The notes beneath the pieces are model-generated. The model ran no database searches. It saw nothing but the letters and a program-made list of their open reading frames with translations, and was not told where the DNA came from. From contig CAJHZI010000782.1 in the NCBI GenBank assembly GCA_905160935.1, positions 48,501 to 112,500 on the forward strand: a stretch of DNA of 64,000 bases, written 5' to 3'. The stretch is from Enchytraeus crypticus. Its lineage: Eukaryota; Annelida; Clitellata; Enchytraeida; Enchytraeidae. Made by a program: the position numbers and the translations under genes. Of this stretch, positions 25,701-33,461 are shown in pieces (position 1 is the first letter of the stretch; the number at the start of each line of letters is the position of its first letter).

Positions 25701-26069
25701 ATTCATTATATCAGACACCCTGACAACAGTATGTAACACGCATCTAGTATACACATCATCATCATCATCTCTATTCATTATATCAGACACTCTTACAACA
25801 GAAGGCAATGTCAGGGACATCAAATGAAAATGGTCAGATATTGTAAGAATGATTAAAACCCAGCATGTAGTTTACTAGTACATATAGGTACTATAATAAT
25901 AATAATAAGAACTAGAGAATGCCTACTTGATATGTCTGAGTGCAGCAACAGTAGCAGCATGAGAAACTTGAGTTAGAACATGAGATGTCACTGATGAGAC
26001 AGGGTGAGGCGTTCCTTCATATGTTGGACAATTCATTTTGTTGTTGTTAATAAATAAGCTGAACACTTC
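12895..26069 (-). CDS. unrecognised gene with large Ser-rich exon and coding repeats
   Basis: Proposed minus-strand exons in order: 26069 (or 26058)-25927, 25290-25131, 24070-23979, 18405-15848, 14335-14193 and 13797-12895. Phases agree at every join (2, 0, 2, 1, 0) and most borders have good signals (for example GATCAG/GTGAGC and TTCAAG/GTAAGT). The weakest join is GGAG/GTTGAT at 15848; without it the protein stops at 15843. The joined part is about 1,340 residues: hydrophilic, Ser/Arg/Gly-rich, with no known domain. A TM segment coded just upstream (26686-26907) suggests a long cytoplasmic tail. The function is unknown. The 24070-18405 intron hosts a complete LINE ORF. Confidence 0.55.
13331..13382 (-). 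repeat. (GAT)n coding for poly-Asp
   Basis: About 14 to 16 GAT codons in the last exon of the minus-strand gene. Confidence 0.9.
13610..13775 (-). repeat. 30-bp coding minisatellite (STPGIHVSS units)
   Basis: Five 30-bp units read on the plus strand as GAATTCCTGGAGTGGAGGAA with GAGGAAACAT. The length is a multiple of 3 and the frame is kept. Confidence 0.85.
14193..14335 (-). CDS. internal exon of the unrecognised minus-strand gene
   Basis: Encodes AVRGGLGGEKVRSQRDGR and on to SLFQPTLFK, with donor CTTCAAG/GTAAGT. The acceptor is a tandem TATAGCAG/CAG, so start 14335 or 14332 would differ by one Ala codon (NAGNAG). Phase 1 in and 0 out fit the neighbours. Confidence 0.55.
14445..14578 (-). 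mobile_element. SINE-A, altered head
   Basis: The tail and B box are intact; the head is disturbed by a second CATACATACT stretch before CCGGCTCCAGCC. Confidence 0.75.
14630..14740 (+). mobile_element. GAT-tailed repeat fragment
   Basis: Carries CTATTTGTAGCCCGACCTTG, then GTTAAACTGGGATTCAAG, then (GATGAT)n. It matches copies near 34.4, 44.4 and 62.6 kb. Confidence 0.65.
14815..14950 (-). mobile_element. GAT-tailed repeat family, 5' part
   Basis: On the minus strand it reads CCCGTGTTGTGTCCGGGCCG and later GTTGTAAGAGGCGACAAGG and GAGGAAGGCAACGGGTA. The same series occurs at about 41.94-42.10, 54.07-54.20 and 62.37-62.50 kb. Confidence 0.6.
15254..15389 (-). mobile_element. SINE-A
   Basis: Antisense copy; its head is interrupted near CTTCGATAATCTCTGCCTCC. 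Confidence 0.8.
15430..15725 (+). repeat. GATTTGCACGGATTTGTAT tandem repeat
   Basis: About 17 units of 15-19 bp lie just downstream of the large minus-strand exon. The Cys/Asn/Lys-rich and His/Asp-rich frames in it are artefacts. Confidence 0.9.
15843..18405 (-). CDS. 2.56-kb exon: Ser-rich protein with GRGSSxER repeats
   Basis: Open from a strong acceptor (GTTTTTTGCCTTCAG) at 18405 to a stop at 15843. The incoming phase, with AG before the first A, matches the exon at 23979. Near the C-terminus there are about six imperfect units such as GNGRGSSLERFGG and GTGRGSSVERLGG, basic and Ser-rich, possibly kinase targets. Codon use is balanced and the frame spans 850 codons, so coding is near certain. 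No homologous family was recognised. Confidence 0.8.
18720..22055 (-). mobile_element. non-LTR retrotransposon (LINE, CR1/Jockey group) with intact ORF2
   Basis: The ORF at 22038-19159 is followed by a 3' UTR down to roughly 18.7 kb, the boundary not being certain. The UTR motif GCCATCAGAGAGGGCACAAA with CTATCTAGCTGACCACC recurs at 50.5-50.7 kb, which marks it as element sequence. No ORF1 was seen, so the copy is 5'-truncated or its ORF1 is unrecognised. It lies in an intron of the minus-strand gene, in the same orientation. Confidence 0.85.
19159..22038 (-). CDS. LINE ORF2: AP endonuclease plus reverse transcriptase, intact
   Basis: 959 codons without a break. Residues 1-230 are the APE-like endonuclease: HLNIRSLNAN, ILSEIW with the catalytic Glu, GDMNLNL and TDHYAN. 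Residues about 450-750 are the reverse transcriptase: FDLTKAFDTVNHSILLDKLW, GVPQGSILGPLLFSVYINDI and the catalytic FADD. Then come LGVLIDEKLTF and a C-terminal region with RISYGLIVYG and NNRALRILQ. Such proteins nick the target and copy their own RNA there. All catalytic motifs are present, so the copy may be young and possibly active. The CR1/Jockey assignment is by motif style only. Confidence 0.92.
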   Translation of the reverse strand: MSIFHLNIRSLNANYIKLLDLFSTYKKKFDIIILSEIWGSNIDFFDNIFPDYHIIFSSPLTQRAGGVAIFILNKFSYNFIASSKDTNFFSNAAEFIVVDVIANNFGKIRFYCFYRHPSQPTREFIDLFFEFLAIYKPVSNSFIVGDMNLNLLNYNSDRIVGEYVNNLVNLHFTPFSIIPTRCTRNSSSLIDHVFTTLGFCDSNDCKVKSLTVMTDITDHYANLVIITSRRKQIKYCDRPFIRIYSGKNIEKFAYQLQNLDWSLIYNSEDVDKSITFLIKTLTDTAEVNFPLIKCSRKKLKDKPWITKELKNCIKIKNNLFYKFKQSKDKNDEMVYKAYRNKLDKRLRHHRVSFYHDLLNDKMNSIKCIWKTLNSICSYKRNSSNSCIKTLATDGGITRDKTEMVNVFNNYFSSIGKNLASKIAGVNHSYKKYLNNSISSSFFMKPVSISEVYNTIRSLKNISAAGSDNLNTKILKLSAQFISAPLSHIINLSFQVGHFPTNFKVSKVIPIHKNGSLDNKENYRPISLLSNLSKIFEKIMYERISNFFNKNDIWYENQFGFRSGHSTVDALFSCTNMIRNEKGNKNFVMGLFFDLTKAFDTVNHSILLDKLWHYGVRGLTHTWFKSYLSGRFQYTVIDDICSSVLPVDVGVPQGSILGPLLFSVYINDIQHASSTGCLKLFADDSSSFVCAKNLPNLFNKANIECMLISDWCKSNRLTINYSKSVFMIFFPTEFCETYISENNLSITVDEKSLSRVKVIKFLGVLIDEKLTFAEHIKSVTCKINSVCGMLYKRRDYIPINCRKNLYFSLVYSRISYGLIVYGKNTNKALHPLHIANNRALRILQFQDRLCKTKLLYVNYNTLPIYQLYKFLSANLIYRCIFSEGSMSKIIRDMIRSNLSNSGYHTRLSLTCYLSSTTNHANYLTNVFECCCIWNSIPVEIRNLKSYILFKRYYKSFLIHS
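22200..22236. repeat. (CT)n tract
   Basis: About 30 bp of pure CT followed by CCCCCTCTAGTGCTACGCC. Confidence 0.9.
22590..22745 (+). mobile_element. L2-like LINE 3' UTR fragment
   Basis: Contains TTGCACCGCTTTGGACTCC, CGGATTTGATTTGGTACAAC and AGCTGCACTCTAATTTTG, then (TTG)n. It matches the 3' end of the L2-like copy at 28150-28290. Confidence 0.75.
23000..23410 (+). repeat. 34-36-bp minisatellite, about 11 copies
   Basis: Units of CAGATAAGTCAACAGTCATC followed by TACTGTAGGGAGAT. It lies in the 24.0-18.4 kb intron of the minus-strand gene. Confidence 0.9.
23540..23660 (-). mobile_element. L2-like LINE tail with (TTA)n end
   Basis: On the minus strand: GATGTCCCTAACATCATCC, GAAGAAACGGACGTTAAACC and then (TTATTA)n. 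This is the tail layout of the full L2-like copy near 40.2 kb. Confidence 0.65.
23979..24070 (-). CDS. internal exon of the unrecognised minus-strand gene
   Basis: Encodes RYLNDDYADILPDKNQPV then LLKDLPHPNQIL between GTCAAGCAG and TTAAG/GTATTT. Phase 0 in and 2 out are exactly what the exons at 25131 and 18405 need. Found by phase logic; it is too short to stand out as an ORF. Confidence 0.65.
24540..24602 (+). mobile_element. L2-like LINE tail remnant
   Basis: GATGTCCCTAAAATCGTCC, then GATGAGGAAACAGACATTAA and (ATT)n. Confidence 0.6.
25131..25290 (-). CDS. internal exon of the unrecognised minus-strand gene
   Basis: Encodes MSDIVKRDDDGFGSLNEL to SGTASVEDCYTDQ; donor GATCAG/GTGAGC, acceptor TACTGTTTTAAG. 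Its first 30 bases are the seed of the 72-bp array upstream. The frame stays open into that array. Confidence 0.65.
25270..25815 (-). repeat. 72-bp in-frame minisatellite grown from an exon acceptor
   Basis: About seven units of 72 bp (24 codons; one unit lacks a codon) each repeat the acceptor and first codons of the 25290 exon. On the minus strand each unit reads VVRVSDVMKRDDDDD then VYTRCVLHT, open throughout and in frame with the exon. Confidence 0.85.
25927..26069 (-). CDS. probable exon of the unrecognised minus-strand gene
   Basis: Reads EVFSLFINNNKMNCPTYEG then TPHPVSSVTSHVLTQVSHAA and ends CATATCAA/GTAGGC in phase 2. Two acceptors are possible: GTGCAG at 26070 (phase 0) and GTTCAG at 26059 (phase 2). 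Confidence 0.5.
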
Positions 26070-26093
26070 CTGCACAAATGTACTGCTCAAAAC

Positions 26094-26286
26094 ACTCTAT
26101 ATGACAATGTAGACAGCCAAGACTTAGCTAAGACTTTTAACTCCTCTTGATCTAATCTACGTAAGTTCCAAAAATTCTGATAGCGAAAACTTTCTTCAAC
26201 TGATAAAGTTCTGTTAATATTACTCAATGCACATGAAATTCCATTGGATACACATTGAAATAAAGTTCTTCTTTCTACACCAACAA
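26094..26286 (-). CDS. possible exon (uncertain)
   Basis: After a TTCATGTTAG acceptor the frame is open for 60-odd codons (MELVGVERRTLFQCVSNG, then VEESFRYQNFWNLRRLDQEE) and looks protein-like. No good donor is visible before the next exon, which would leave an intron of only 45-70 bp. It may be part of an alternative form. Confidence 0.35.
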
Positions 26287-26685
26287 GTTCCATCTAACAT
26301 GAAAAGTTCTTGGTCTTGATAAAATCCTCTTTAAATTAAAGGACATAAAACATCTCATGCACTTTAAACATCTACAGATTGAGAGCCTCAGTGTAAATTA
26401 AAGGACATAAAACATCTCCTCATGCACTTTAAACATCTACAGATTGAGAGCCTCAGTGTCATCAATAAATTTCTCAACTCCTGAGGACTTCAGATTGAAG
26501 AAAACACCTTAATTACATTGTCTTAATGATGCCGAAATAATGGCTTAAACAATAATTTACAAATATAGAAAAATTGCTGATTTAAGTAACTTGTAACAAA
26601 GTTTTTGTATAAATCTAATAGCAAACTTTTAGTCTCAGCTTCAAAAGTCCTATAATAGGCTGTGTAGTCAACAGTATCTGTCTAT

Positions 26686-26907
26686 CTAAACCACAAAGGA
26701 AACACCATGATATGGCTTCTTAAATTTACTCTGTGCTGAACTCAATAGCTCTGATTTGCGTTGTTCTTCAAACTGTCGAAAGGCATTTCTCTCCTGACGA
26801 TATTCCAAACACATAGAGCAGAAGATGGTCAGTATGAACCCAACCAGCATGATACCAAGAACCACAATACTCACAGTGTGGATTATATGCATTTCTGTAT
26901 AACTGAC
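26686..26907 (-). CDS. transmembrane exon, probably 5' part of the minus-strand gene
   Basis: After TTGTACACAG the frame gives VSYTEMHIIHTV, a hydrophobic helix (IVVLGIMLVGFILTIFCSMC) and a charged cytoplasmic-looking stretch (RQERNAFRQFEEQRKSELL), ending KKPYHGVSFVV and TAG. A donor at GTG/GTTTAG or CAGA/GTAAAT could link it to downstream exons. Alternatively it is a last exon with a PDZ-like end. No ectodomain exons were found upstream. Confidence 0.5.
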   Translation of the reverse strand, partial: VSYTEMHIIHTVSIVVLGIMLVGFILTIFCSMCLEYRQERNAFRQFEEQRKSELLSSAQSKFKKPYHGVSFVV

Positions 26908-27321
26908 CTGTGTACAACATATCAAGCAATTAATTCATAATCAATAGATATCAAGGCGACAAACAACGCGCAGCAAATTTTAAACTTCATAAAAAGTTTT
27001 CCCATATTAAAAGAATTTGCAGCATTTTTTTGTTTGTAAAAGTTCTCATGTTCGATCATGCATTATAATCCTTCTTAAAATTTACATATATATGAAGTTC
27101 AATATCTAAGCATCAATCTAAACATGGTAGAATATAAATTGTAATCTAACCTAATCAATTGTGAGCAGCTAGAAGTGAAAATATTGGTAAATCCGAAGAG
27201 AAAATTCCTACTAACTTTTTCAAAAGTCTCCTTTAGGCGGACATCATACGGTAGGTAGGCCTACATAAATTTTGACGATGGCCAGTTTGGAAAACTTTCA
27301 CAGATCCATGCACACCATATA

Positions 27322-28292
27322 TCGTCTTAGATGGATTGGCAGTTAATCCATCTAAGACTGAATTCTTGTTGGTCGGGACACCTCAACAGCTTCTGAAGCT
27401 GAATGGGAAAACTCTTTCGTTATCTTCGGGTATTAAAATATCACCTGTTTCTTCTGTGAGAAATCTCAGTGTTATCCTTGATAAACATCTAACTTTCCAC
27501 GAACACATAACTAAAACTTCACAAGCATGTTTCTTCCATATCCGTGATCTTCATTGAATATGTCCATATTTGTAACGTGAGACAGCTGCTACAATTGGTG
27601 CTGTTCTTGTGCAATCGAAGTTGGACTACTGCAATTCCCCGTTTTTAAATCTCCCTGGCTGTGAGATTGATAGGTTGCAGTTTGTTCAGAATTCTCTTGC
27701 GCGAGCAATTTTTTGTGGTTCCAAGTACTCACATGTTACGCCTATTTTGAAGTCTTTGCACTGGCTAAAGATTAAAGAGCGTATCATTTACAAAATAGCT
27801 TCGTTAACCTATAAGTCAATCACCATCCCTGGACAAACTTGTATGTCTCACTTGATTAAAGTGATGCAGCCTGCTATTACTCGGTCTTCTAAGTTAGTTA
27901 CTCTTGTGAGACCTAGCTTACCTTCATGCTCTAAGCTATCTAATCGTTCTTTCCAGCATGCTGCACCTCAGATCTGGAATTTTCCTCCATCCAATCTTCG
28001 GAAATCTTCATTTGAATCACATCAGCCTTTGCTTTCCTATGAGCAGTTCTATAAGCAGTTGAAGACCTATCTTTCATCTCTCTTTTCCATCCAGTGTCCA
28101 TGAGCAGCAACCTGCGCCTAAACCACCTTTTCTTTAACTCTCTTTACTTTGGATTGAATTTCTGGATTTTGGAATTTGCACCGTTTTGGACCTTCTTTTT
28201 TAGCTCGCCGGCTTGATTTTGTCTCAATAGTGCTCGATGTTGTCTTTGATGACTGTAGCACTCTAATTGTTATTATAATTATTATCGATTCC
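27322..28292 (+). mobile_element. L2-like LINE, decayed C-terminal part and 3' UTR
   Basis: The frame from 27336 gives [17 protein letters not shown] and VRNLSVILDKHLTFHEHI. A frameshift near 27560 leads to LDYCNSPFLNLPG, RLQFVQNSLARAIF and LKSLHWLKIKERIIYKI, ending at 28103. The 3' UTR has TTGCACCGTTTTGGACC and GTAGCACTCTAATTG with an (ATT)-rich end. It is dead. Confidence 0.85.
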
Positions 28293-29212
28293 CAGTTATC
28301 ATATAATTTTGCATCTTAAACTTTCCGATATTAGATAACGAAATATTCGCTTAAAAACTACATGAATTAAGTTTGAATTAAGTTAATAAATTAAGTCAAA
28401 CTAAGTTTAATGCCTCTTCCAGTAGAAAAAGATACTGTCACGAGATGGTCCAGCTGGAATTCGAAATAATGACATCCGGTTTGTTGGAAAAACCAGTTAT
28501 CCAATCGGTCATTCAACCGCTACAAAGCAATATTATTAAACCAAAAAGTAAAACGAAAGCATAATTTTATAACCACAACTTAATACCCTAACCCTTAGTC
28601 CAATTTATTAATAGGCCAATAATAATATACAACTATAAGCCTATCACCTTATAAAAAAGGCTAAGTTAATTAAAAGAAACACATTGAAATTTAAAAAACT
28701 AATAATGAGCAGCTAAAGCGACATAACATGAGCTCTGATTACGAATAAGCTGAAGTGATTTTCTTTATTTAGTAATTTAATTATGAAAATAAATTTAATT
28801 ATGTAAACAGAAAATCAAACAATTTCCGGAACTAAAGAATGTTACCATCATAAGTCATTTTGCGATCAGTACATAGTTTTTTTATACAGTGGTTTCGGTG
28901 TAGCCCAAAATAATAATTTTGAATACGAAGATTTGTGGGTGGAGCTTAATTGATATTGTTAATTAGACTTTAAAAAGCAAAGTAATTTTTATTTTTATTT
29001 TTCTAACTATCCCTAACCGTAACTCGTACTCTTTATCCTAACCCTAACATACCATATTCCTATGAAACTAATCAAAATAAGTCAAACTTTAAAGAAAATG
29101 TCTTAGAGCTCAATTTAAGCACAGCCTATTTGCTTTTCTGGTTCTTATTGCATTGTTGCATGTGTAATATTCATGTATGAACTATTACGTCTGGAATAAA
29201 GCAATAAATAAA

Positions 29213-29292
29213 ATTTGACTCGAGCCAGAATCGAATCCCGAACCTAATGATATAATGTCTAGCATCTATACCATTGAGCCACCGATGCTTCC
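29213..29292 (-). other. tRNA-like sequence (degenerate, SINE head?)
   Basis: On the minus strand: GGTGGCTCAATGGTATAGAT (A-box-like) and GGGATTCGATTCTGG (B-box-like). The arms do not pair as a good cloverleaf, so it is a tRNA relic or SINE head and not a working tRNA gene. Confidence 0.4.
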
Positions 29293-30519
29293 GGTTGATG
29301 AAACCTATAGAATAGAAGATGTCAACATATATTATTATAACTTAACCCTATATAAACAATAATCTTATTCCAAACTTATTTTGGGTTACATCCTAACCAC
29401 TGCAAAGTTTCTATGTTTTTGCTGCGGGGAGCTATAGCATACAATTATTTCTACTTACTTTTAATCCCATGATATAAATCAAAACCTAAAATTATATAAA
29501 TTAGATTTAATAACCTAAAGGTACTCCTGCCTCGTCCACTGCATTTTGTAAATTATATAATTTAATACTGTCCCGGCCGTTTAAAGGTTTTTGTAAATTT
29601 CACCTATAGTGCTACTTCTGAAAATTAGTATCTAGCTAATTTATTCTTCTACTATTCATTTTTTAGTCGTCATTCTTATTTGTTAGTAACAGATGAGCGA
29701 TTTCAGCTCACATTCTGAGGAGCGCGCTTCATTGATTGTGCCATCATCAAAATAATTACTGATAGAAAAGTGATTAGAGTGGCAGCATTTGCTTTGTGAA
29801 CTTATTTCAAAATCTTGTCCTTAATCTGAATATTTAGGTGTTTATTTAGATAAATATTTCTTATATATTTCCACTTACATTTCTGTTGCTGAATGGCGAT
29901 TCTTTGTCCTATTTGCGTAGCGTTTCAAAATTTCAAAAATAGTTCGTGTTGTATAACGTGTTTTGTTTGGTGTGAGCAAGACGATTTGGAATTTATTTTT
30001 ATTAAAGAGGTTTTCGAAAATTAATTGCACAGACTAAGAATTTAATAAGATTGAGGCTTTGGTCGGCTAACTTTAGGCATACCATGAGCCCTAATATTAA
30101 TCGAAATACCAAATTATGAGAAATGTTGAGTGATATAGGAATTCTGTCTAATTATGCATAATTATGATTATTTTCTTACCGATTAGGCTAAATAGATTCT
30201 TTATCAAACTTTGAAATTAGATTTGACGATCAAATCGTCGCTGATACCATTTTAATTTCCAAAGCCATAAAGACCAAAACCCCCATCTTCAACCCTTAAG
30301 CTACATTTTTCTGTTTGTGCACGGCATTGATAAGGTTCTAATTTTAGACTAATTAATGCTACCTTTGAGATCATATGACTGCAGCATTAGATCAAAGTAA
30401 AATAAATACAAAAAATTACTAATCAAAAATTTAATATACTTATATCAGGTCTAATAGCTGCTCTGAGATCTGTATTGCCTTTTCTAGCAACTGTATTATT
30501 TTCATTAAAAATGACTGAC

Positions 30520-30590
30520 TTAATGATGGATGCTACTGACATTATCCTTGTATAAGGAAGCAGACATTAAACTATCAATATATAATTTTT
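30520..30590 (+). mobile_element. L2-like LINE tail remnant
   Basis: GCTACTGACATTATCCTTG, then AAGGAAGCAGACATTAAAC. Confidence 0.45.
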
Positions 30591-30810
30591 TAAAAACGAT
30601 CACTATTATTATCTGATAGTTATTATTATTGTTTGAATAAACCTGATTTCTTATGTATTTGAATTAATTTATAACTGTAATAGTATTATTAGTAGACCTG
30701 TAGGCATAGCGATTTCATTTCAAGATCATATTGCTGCACTATTTTAACATTTCAATTCATCTAGTTACTTCACAAATCAATATTTGGTTAATTTTTTCAG
30801 AATTATAATA

Positions 30811-31856
30811 ATGGCTTCAAATCGTGATGGATCTTTGAGGATGAAAGCTAAACCTCACACTAGTGAGCATGGTGAACGGCCAGTTAGTGACAATGGAAAA
30901 ACTGGACCAAGAGGAGTGAACATGGGATCGCTAACCTGTGGCAGCACAAGTCTAGAAATCAGCAACGGTGTTACCAACATAACCAATCAAACTTCCTCAC
31001 CTTTCAAATCTACCATGTCTTCAACGGGTGAGGCTAATTTTCCTGCCTGCACTGGATCGCCTCAAGTGACACCTGACCCAGCACTCTTCAAAGCATCAGA
31101 TGTGGACTTAAAGATCTGTCACTCGTCACTGATGGAAAGCATCCAACTGTTCATCGACAACGTCAACGAGAAGAGGAAATGGGAATCCGATATACTGACT
31201 AGTTTCAAGGAAATGGCTTATAATGAGGTATATAAATATGTCTCTATAGGGTCGTTGACTATCACTTTGAGACTTCTGAGCCTTAAATGAGCTGAGACTT
31301 GAATGCTGAGACTTTAATGAGCTGAGACTTTAATTAGCTGAGACTTAAATGAATTTAGACTTTAATGAGCTGAGACATCAATGAGCTGAGACTTTAATGA
31401 GCTGAGACTTTAATGAGCTGAGACTTTAATGAGCTGAGACTTTAATGAGCTGAGACATCAATGAGCTGAGACTTTAATGAGCTGAAACTTAAATGAGCCG
31501 AGACTGTAATGAGCTGAGAGTTTAATGAGCTGATACTTTAATGAGCTAAGACTTATATGAGCTGAGACTTCAATGAGCTCAGATAATGAGCTGAGACTTT
31601 AATTAACTGAGACTTTAATTAGCTGATACTTTTGATTGTTTGTTGTCGACAGATGGAGAGAGTGAACAATGACCTTGAGGCAGGAGCTCGTGACCTCTGT
31701 AGTCGTCACGGCGACGTCATCCAGGCACGCATGACCTCTCTTTACTCGACCCTGGATGAGATCAGGACCCTGGAACAAGAGCTGATCGCCTTCAAGCGCT
31801 CGCTGGGTCGACTGCACGAGCGAGTCAACCTGGGCAGTCAGGAGAGCGGCGAGTAG
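30811..31856 (+). CDS. SYCE2: synaptonemal complex central element protein 2-like (SYCE2)
   Basis: Two coding exons, 30811-31227 (inside an exon starting 30801 after TTTTTTCAG) and 31653-31856, joined in phase 0 to 206 codons and TAG. The N-terminal third is Ser/Thr/Pro-rich and disordered. Residues about 100-200 form the conserved coiled region: LMESIQLFIDNVNEKRK, LTSFKEMAYNEV, then MERVNNDLEAGARDL, HGDVIQARMTSL and LEQELIAFKRSL. Order, spacing and length match SYCE2, whose mammalian form is about 218 residues. SYCE2 pairs with TEX12 into fibres of the central element that hold meiotic chromosomes together. The start is the first ATG after the acceptor. The call rests on recalled similarity; a different short coiled-coil protein is possible. 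Confidence 0.75.
31262..31630 (+). repeat. 16-bp minisatellite in the SYCE2-like intron
   Basis: Some 20 units of GAGCTGAGACTTTAAT fill most of the 425-bp intron, ending about 25 bp before the acceptor. Confidence 0.9.
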
Positions 31857-32175
31857 GCCTTCAGCTTAAAGCCTAGAGAGGCCCTAGATAGGCCTTCAGT
31901 TTAAAGCCGAGATAGGCCCTAGATAGGCCTTCAGTTTAGCCTAGATAGGCACTAGATAGGCCTTCAGTTTAAAGCCTAGAGAGGCCCTAGATAGGCCTTC
32001 TGTTTAGCCTAGATAGGCACTAGATAGGCCTTCAGTTTAGCCTAGATAGGCACTAGATAGGCCTTCAGTTTAAAAGCCTAGAGAGGCCCTAGATAGGCCT
32101 TCAGTTTAGCCTTGATAGGCACTAGATAGGACTTCAGCTTAAGGCCTGGATAGGCCTTCAGCTTAAGGCCTATTA
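31850..32175 (+). repeat. 33-35-bp minisatellite starting at the SYCE2-like stop codon
   Basis: GAGTAGGCCTTCAGCTTAAA at the stop is the first unit. About nine units of TAGGCCTTCAGTTTAAAGCC and AGATAGGCACTAGA follow. Confidence 0.85.
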
Positions 32176-33461
32176 AAATAAACTATTAATCGGGTATCAT
32201 AGCAAATAGATATTTTCATTGTCTAGGCAAAAGATTGGTTTATTTTGAACGGTAAAAGCTGTAGATGTGTGACTTAGCAGATTGGATATGTTATTACTTA
32301 GATTCCAAATGTTTGTCAAGTAAAGTGAAAACTGAACTTTCGTCCTTATTGTTGTCGTCATTGTTGATAGGACAACGTGTGATTAAATGCTTAGACTACG
32401 CATTTTTCATTGTTCGACAGTATTTGAAGTGTTAAAGCTTTGCTTGTTCTCTTCGAATGAATCATTAATTACTGAGAGAGATCTCTTAGCATCAGATTAG
32501 TGTTGTTGTTGTTGTTATTAAGCATACTCTCAGTTCAAATCGGATGCAGGAATCTGCTTCTAAGACCTAAGTATTTGCAAAATATTCTGTATCTTTAGTT
32601 GATACAGACTATTTAATGCACCGCAATGACGTTGTGTTTGTTAAGTATAAGTTGTTTAGCTATAAATTAAAGTTAGAATTCTTTATCAGTAAATGCAAAT
32701 ATATACTGTTAGTTGATATTTTGTTTGAATTCTGTAATTGGTAGTTAGAAATGAATCTGCAATTTTCTGTGTTGCTGACGTTGCTCTTTCTTGTAGATTA
32801 TTTCTAATTGATTAAACTTTTTATTCAATCCTGTCTTAGCTCAAAGCATGACAACTGTTTTCGAGTTGGAGATGATTTCTGTATGATATCACTAGCTACG
32901 AGCTTGCTATAGTGATTCCATGTAGGCTTCAGTAGGCCTACGACTGTGATCAAGTCGATAAAAAAGCTGGTTAAGCTAATGTTAACGTCAGTTTCCTTAT
33001 TCAATTGCGATGTCAGTAACGGGTGAGCCCGGGATTTGAACAAGTTTGTTGGATATTGGTCGAGTTTGTTGTCAACTTGCCACACATGTCCCTGTAGTTG
33101 TTTGCTCACATATATTTCTTTATATATTTCTTTATATAGTATGAGTCAAGTCAATCTACGCGGTTATTCCATTTTAATATGACGCGAGGAAAATCTCTAA
33201 TAAACTACAGTGATTAACATTTTAAAAAAGCACAAGGCACTATCAATTTGTCTAGACGAAATTTTGTCAAATTTGTATATATTAAATTCTGCAAAGATGT
33301 ATTTTAAAATATTCATTAAAATTCATGACCTACTCTTATACAGATACAACACACGTATAAAAACTTCCACCCAGGGTAACGCTGAATTTGGTCCTCGTGG
33401 TATAATTTGAATATGGCGGCAGGGATGATATGAGTATTGATGGGGGAGGGGGACGGGGGGC
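32176..33461. other. intergenic between SYCE2-like gene and tropomyosin (convergent 3' ends)
   Basis: AT-rich, with one SINE-A at 32963-33045. No gene was seen. The 3' UTRs of both neighbours probably lie here. Confidence 0.6.
32963..33045 (-). mobile_element. SINE-A, head-truncated
   Basis: Antisense tail and B box (GGATTTGAAC) only. Confidence 0.75.

Larger units (their letters stand above)
28293..30800. other. AT-rich intergenic or 5' region of the SYCE2-like gene
   Basis: No coding exon was seen. It has a tRNA-like stretch at 29213-29292 (minus) and an L2-tail remnant at 30520-30590. The SYCE2-like promoter and any 5' UTR exon should lie here. Confidence 0.5.

Noticed and set aside
29213-29292. 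Functional tRNA gene
   Set aside because: A- and B-box-like motifs are present but acceptor and T arms do not pair well.
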